A DNA stretch of 8,866 bases from assembly GCA_902490245.1 (NCBI GenBank), contig CABUDB010000054.1, positions 1-8,866 of the forward strand. The letters are read 5' to 3'. The notes under the pieces are model-generated. The model searched no databases and was not told the origin of the DNA. It saw nothing but the letters and a program-made list of their open reading frames with translations. The stretch is from an uncultured Collinsella sp. Lineage in GTDB: Bacteria; Actinomycetota; Coriobacteriia; Coriobacteriales; Coriobacteriaceae. Shown piece by piece: positions 6,244 through 8,866 of this stretch (position 1 is the stretch's first letter; each line of letters begins with the position of its first letter). The translations under genes were made by a program, and so were the position numbers.

Positions 6244-7092
6244 ATGCCAAGTTGGAACATTCATATCGCTCAAACGGAGCGCTTGCTGGCACGTGCTAGC
6301 GTGCTTGCCGATAGCGTGCGCGACCGTAATGCCTTTTTGTTTGGCTGCGTGGTTCCGGATATCTTCGTGGGCTATATGGTCCCTGGCATCGCCGATCCCA
6401 TTCCGTATCGCATTACGCACTTTGCAAAGCCCGAGCCTATCCCTAAGCCGCGCGAGCACGAGTTCTGGGATACCTATGTGGCGCCGCTGCTTAAAGGCGC
6501 ACCCGCGGGCGAACCTGCTGAGGCTACCTCGATTGTCGAGGAGCGCGAGCGACTGAACCGCGTGCACTATCCTCAGCGCTACAGGGATGCCGAGCCGGTT
6601 GTCGGTCCCGGCGCCTGTGAGTTCTCGCTTGCGTCCGAAGATGTGGCGCAGTCGCTGCTCGATTTAACGCTGGGCGTCTGGTCGCATCTGGTGGCCGACA
6701 CGGTATGGAACACGCGTGTGAACCAGTATCTGGAAGCACGCGGCGGCAAGCCGTGCGAGGAATTCCGCATTAAAAAGCAGGGCGATTTTGACTGGTTTGG
6801 CAAGACGCTGGGCATCGTTTCCATTCCGCGTGCGACCGATCGCCTCTATACCGCTGCGACGCGTTTTGGGCAGTATCCCATCCATAAAGAATATGTGCTC
6901 AAGACTATCGGCGTCATGCACGAGATTGTACGCGAAAACCCCGGCGAGCCCGATCATCCGCCGTATCGCCTGCTAACCGAGGAGTTTTTCGATGCAACGT
7001 TTACCGAGGTCATCGAGCTGACCGAGGCGGGATTTGCGGCTCGCGTCGCTGCTTCTGACGTTCCCGCAGTCCCCCTGATCGCTAGCTGCTAG
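6244..7092 (+). CDS. Zinc-dependent phospholipase C-like protein of unknown substrate
   Basis: The protein has 282 residues. I do not know a characterised relative, but it has the layout of the Zn-dependent phospholipase C/S1-P1 nuclease-like superfamily: an early W4 and H7 (MPSWNIHIAQ), D39 in FLFGCVVPD, H59 in RITHF, and H148-x3-D152 in GVWSHLVADTVWN, the last matching the HxxxD metal-ligand spacing of that fold. No signal peptide or membrane helix is evident, so it is probably cytosolic, unlike secreted bacterial PLCs, which makes extracellular lipase activity doubtful. The ATG at 6244 is preferred because GGGGGT lies just upstream (6234-6239) and the metal-site Trp/His then sit near the N-terminus; an ATG at 6232 would add four residues and use part of the ribosome-binding site. 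It has its own promoter and lies 78 bases after cbiO, so a role in metal uptake is not implied. It converges on pyk. Confidence 0.7.
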   Translation: MPSWNIHIAQTERLLARASVLADSVRDRNAFLFGCVVPDIFVGYMVPGIADPIPYRITHFAKPEPIPKPREHEFWDTYVAPLLKGAPAGEPAEATSIVEERERLNRVHYPQRYRDAEPVVGPGACEFSLASEDVAQSLLDLTLGVWSHLVADTVWNTRVNQYLEARGGKPCEEFRIKKQGDFDWFGKTLGIVSIPRATDRLYTAATRFGQYPIHKEYVLKTIGVMHEIVRENPGEPDHPPYRLLTEEFFDATFTEVIELTEAGFAARVAASDVPAVPLIASC

Positions 7093-7226
7093 CCGGCCGG
7101 CTTAACGGTGAACAGTTCATTCCAATTGACCAACGGCTCCCGTCGCAGGGCGTCTTCGGTGGTGCGCTCGGCATCGGAGAGGCTTGCGACTGAACACAAA
7201 TCGATGATGCGGCATACGAAGAAGGT
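7089..7226 (-). pseudogene. Possible C-terminal gene remnant in the convergent gap
   Basis: This - strand frame is open for 45 codons between TAG at 7227-7229 and TAG at 7089-7091. Its last part reads DAERTTEDALRREPLV then NWNELFTVKPAG, which looks like a genuine protein C-terminus rather than random translation. It has no ATG, only a TTG in the middle, no ribosome-binding site, and begins right behind the pyk terminator. I cannot name the family. It may be the decayed end of a gene once downstream of pyk, or a chance frame. Confidence 0.3.
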
Positions 7227-7228
7227 CT

Positions 7229-7265
7229 AAAAAGGGCCCGGAAGGCAATGCCTTCCGGGCCCTTT
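7229..7265 (-). terminator. Rho-independent terminator of pyk, possibly bidirectional
   Basis: The arms 7231-7247 (AAAGGGCCCGGAAGGCA) and 7249-7265 are perfect inverted copies of 17 bases around a single central base. In - strand RNA the hairpin ends in a run of five U residues (complement of 7229-7233), 28 bases after the pyk stop. On the + strand only three T residues follow, so it could also, less well, stop transcription from the Zn-PLC-like gene. Confidence 0.9.
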
Positions 7266-7293
7266 GCAATGCAAATCTGCTTGCAAGTGCGAT

Positions 7294-8754
7294 TTAGCGC
7301 ACCTGAGCGACGTAAGCGACGTTGGTCGAGGAGACCTTGTCCTCGAGCTGGACGCTCATGCGGGGATCGCCGGCGGTGGCGACGGTCAGGTCGCCGGCCT
7401 CGACGTAGCCGAGCTCCTTAGCGGTCTCGATCGCCTTGACGATCGTGCCGTTGACGGTGCCCTGGGTAATCTCGGCCTGGTGCGGGATAACGCCCCAGTA
7501 CATGATCATCTGCTGGACGGCCCACTCGTGGCGGGAGAACGCGCAGATCGGCATGTTGGGACGGAAGTGCGAGATCAGGCGAGCGGTACGACCGGTGGTC
7601 GTCGGCACGGTGATGCACTTGGCGCCAACGGTGGTGGCCATGTTCACAGCGGACATACCCACAACGTTGTTGACGACGCGGGTGCCGTGAGCATCGGCCG
7701 GAACCTCGAGCGGAGCGTGGGCCGGGAGGTACTTCTCGGTCTCGAGAGCAATGCTGGCCTGCATCTTGACGGCCTCGACCGGGTACTTACCGGCAGCGGA
7801 CTCGCCGGACAGCATGACGGCGTCGGTGCCGTCATAAATGGCGTTAGCAACGTCGGCAACCTCGGCGCGCGTCGGGCGCGGGTTCTGCTGCATGGAGTCG
7901 AGCATCTGCGTAGCGGTGATGACGGGCTTGTAGGCCGCGTTGCACTTGGCGATGATCTCCTTCTGGATGTGCGGAACGAGCTCGGGCTTGATCTCGATGC
8001 CCAGGTCGCCACGGGCGACCATGATGCCGTCAGAAGCCTCGAGAATCTCGTCGAAGTTCTCGACGCCCAAGGCGCACTCGATCTTCGGGAAGATCGTCAC
8101 GTGCTCGCCGCCGTTCTCGCGGCAAAGCTCGCGGATGCCGCGGACGGACTCGCCGTCACGGATGAAGGAAGCGGCGATGTAGTCGATGTTCTCGGTCAGG
8201 CCAAAGAGGATGTCCTGACGATCGCGCTCGGTGATGGCGGGCAGCGAGATGTTGACGTTGGGCATGTTGACGCCCTTGCGCTCGCCGATCAGGCCGTCGT
8301 TCTTAACGATGCAGGTCATGTCCTGGCCACTGACGGACTCGACCTCGAGGGCAACCAGGCCGTCATCGATCAGGATGAGGGAGCCCTTCTCGACCTCGGA
8401 GGGCAGAGCTAGGTAGTCGAGGGAGATGTGCTCAGCGGTGCCGTGGAAATCCTCGGACGTGGGCTGAGCGGTGACGACGATCTTATCGCCGGTCTTGACG
8501 GCAACCTTCTTGCCGTCGACCAGAAGGCCGGTGCGGACCTCGGGGCCCTTGGTGTCGAGCAGGATGCCGACAGGCAGACCGAGCTCCTTGGAAATACGGC
8601 GGACGCGCTCGATGCGACCGTGGTGCTCGTCGTAGGAGCCGTGCGAGAAGTTAAAACGGGCGACGTTCATGCCCGCCTTGATCATCTCGCGGATGGTCTC
8701 GTCGCTATCGCAGGCGGGACCCATGGTGCATGCAATCTTAGTGCGCTTGTACAT
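7294..8754 (-). CDS. pyk: Pyruvate kinase
   Basis: This cytosolic glycolytic enzyme transfers phosphate from phosphoenolpyruvate to ADP, giving pyruvate and ATP. It has 486 residues, near the usual 470-480, with no extra PEP-utiliser domain at the C-terminus. Visible features: ARFNFSHG with Arg33 (PEP phosphate), LLDTKGPEVRTG at 65-76 (Asp67), a B-domain lid at about 75-170, FPKIE with catalytic Lys224 and metal ligand Glu226, ARGDLG with Asp250, VITATQM with Thr280, NPRPTRAE, DAVMLSGESAAGKYP, then the C-terminal effector-binding domain. Glu72 in TKGPE marks the K+-dependent class of pyruvate kinases (Lys there marks the K+-independent class). The ATG at 8754 is set by GGAGGT at 8764-8759 and the standard MYKRTKIACTMGP start. 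The gene is monocistronic within the window, with its own promoter and terminator. Confidence 0.98.
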   Translation of the reverse strand: MYKRTKIACTMGPACDSDETIREMIKAGMNVARFNFSHGSYDEHHGRIERVRRISKELGLPVGILLDTKGPEVRTGLLVDGKKVAVKTGDKIVVTAQPTSEDFHGTAEHISLDYLALPSEVEKGSLILIDDGLVALEVESVSGQDMTCIVKNDGLIGERKGVNMPNVNISLPAITERDRQDILFGLTENIDYIAASFIRDGESVRGIRELCRENGGEHVTIFPKIECALGVENFDEILEASDGIMVARGDLGIEIKPELVPHIQKEIIAKCNAAYKPVITATQMLDSMQQNPRPTRAEVADVANAIYDGTDAVMLSGESAAGKYPVEAVKMQASIALETEKYLPAHAPLEVPADAHGTRVVNNVVGMSAVNMATTVGAKCITVPTTTGRTARLISHFRPNMPICAFSRHEWAVQQMIMYWGVIPHQAEITQGTVNGTIVKAIETAKELGYVEAGDLTVATAGDPRMSVQLEDKVSSTNVAYVAQVR

Positions 8755-8817
8755 TCAGACCTCCATCTGACATCGTCTTGCGCTGATAGATAAACCATAA
8801 GAAAGAAAACCGAGATG

Positions 8818-8823
8818 ATTATA
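8818..8823 (-). promoter_or_regulatory. pyk promoter -10 box (TATAAT)
   Basis: Read on the - strand, 8823-8818 is a perfect TATAAT. The start would be near 8811, giving a leader of about 55 bases before the pyk ATG. The -35 region is weak: GGGGTA at 17-base spacing, or TTGGGG at about 19. The surrounding 8785-8856 is markedly A/T-rich for this genome, as expected for a promoter. Confidence 0.65.
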
Positions 8824-8866
8824 ACGAAATGCCGACCGAATACCCCAAAAAATCGACCGTATGCCG

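Noticed and set aside
7091..7102. AGCCGGCCGGCT palindrome at the end of the Zn-PLC-like gene as a terminator
   Set aside because: It is a 12-base perfect palindrome with no room for a loop and no T-tract; short GC-rich palindromes occur by chance here.
7264..8412. Open frame of 382 codons on the + strand opposite pyk
   Set aside because: It is antisense to the certain pyk gene, has a repetitive Leu/Asp/Gly/Ala-rich translation with no domain, and starts inside the pyk 3' leader region.

Overview
The window looks like chromosomal DNA of a high-GC Gram-positive gut anaerobe, most likely a Coriobacteriia member such as Collinsella. This is inferred from the strong G/C third-position codon use, Shine-Dalgarno-led starts, the protein sequences and the mix of genes; no 16S or other marker is present. 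Seven protein genes are supported. Six lie on the + strand (pheS 3' part, pheT, a three-gene ECF metal transporter, a zinc-PLC-like gene) and pyk lies on the - strand.

Layout. Bases 1-54 are AT-richer and do not fit pheS. From base 55 the sequence encodes the C-terminal part of the phenylalanyl-tRNA synthetase alpha subunit (to 510), but an in-frame TAA at 43-45 cuts it off from any upstream part. A 107-bp imperfect palindrome (507-613) fills most of the pheS-pheT gap. The complete pheT runs 674-3127 and is followed by a long GC-rich hairpin (3140-3234). A 219-base gap then holds a run of small hairpins, a terminator-like stem with a T-tract (3350-3384) and a dyad GTGTTAC-N14-GTAACAC (3402-3429). 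That dyad matches the operator form I recall for one class of the nickel repressor NikR.

The dyad sits directly upstream of cbiM/nikMN-cbiQ-cbiO (3454-6165), a complete group II ECF transporter for Ni2+ or Co2+. It has a substrate-binding protein fused to its small N-like partner, a T-component and one ATPase, with overlapping or closely spaced genes. The operator and the M-N fusion together favour nickel. A separate gene with its own extended -10 promoter (6244-7092) encodes a protein with Zn-dependent phospholipase C/S1-P1 nuclease-like spacing of His and Asp. pyk (pyruvate kinase, 8754-7294) converges on it, with a near-perfect 17-bp hairpin terminator and a consensus TATAAT upstream.

The most notable items are the probable NikR operator with the unrecognised structured RNA region in front of it, the large palindrome overlapping the pheS stop codon, and the abrupt, probably artefactual or repeat-derived, break in pheS at the left edge. 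I did not find a CRISPR array, insertion sequence, tRNA or phage gene, and no convincing wholly new multi-gene system.
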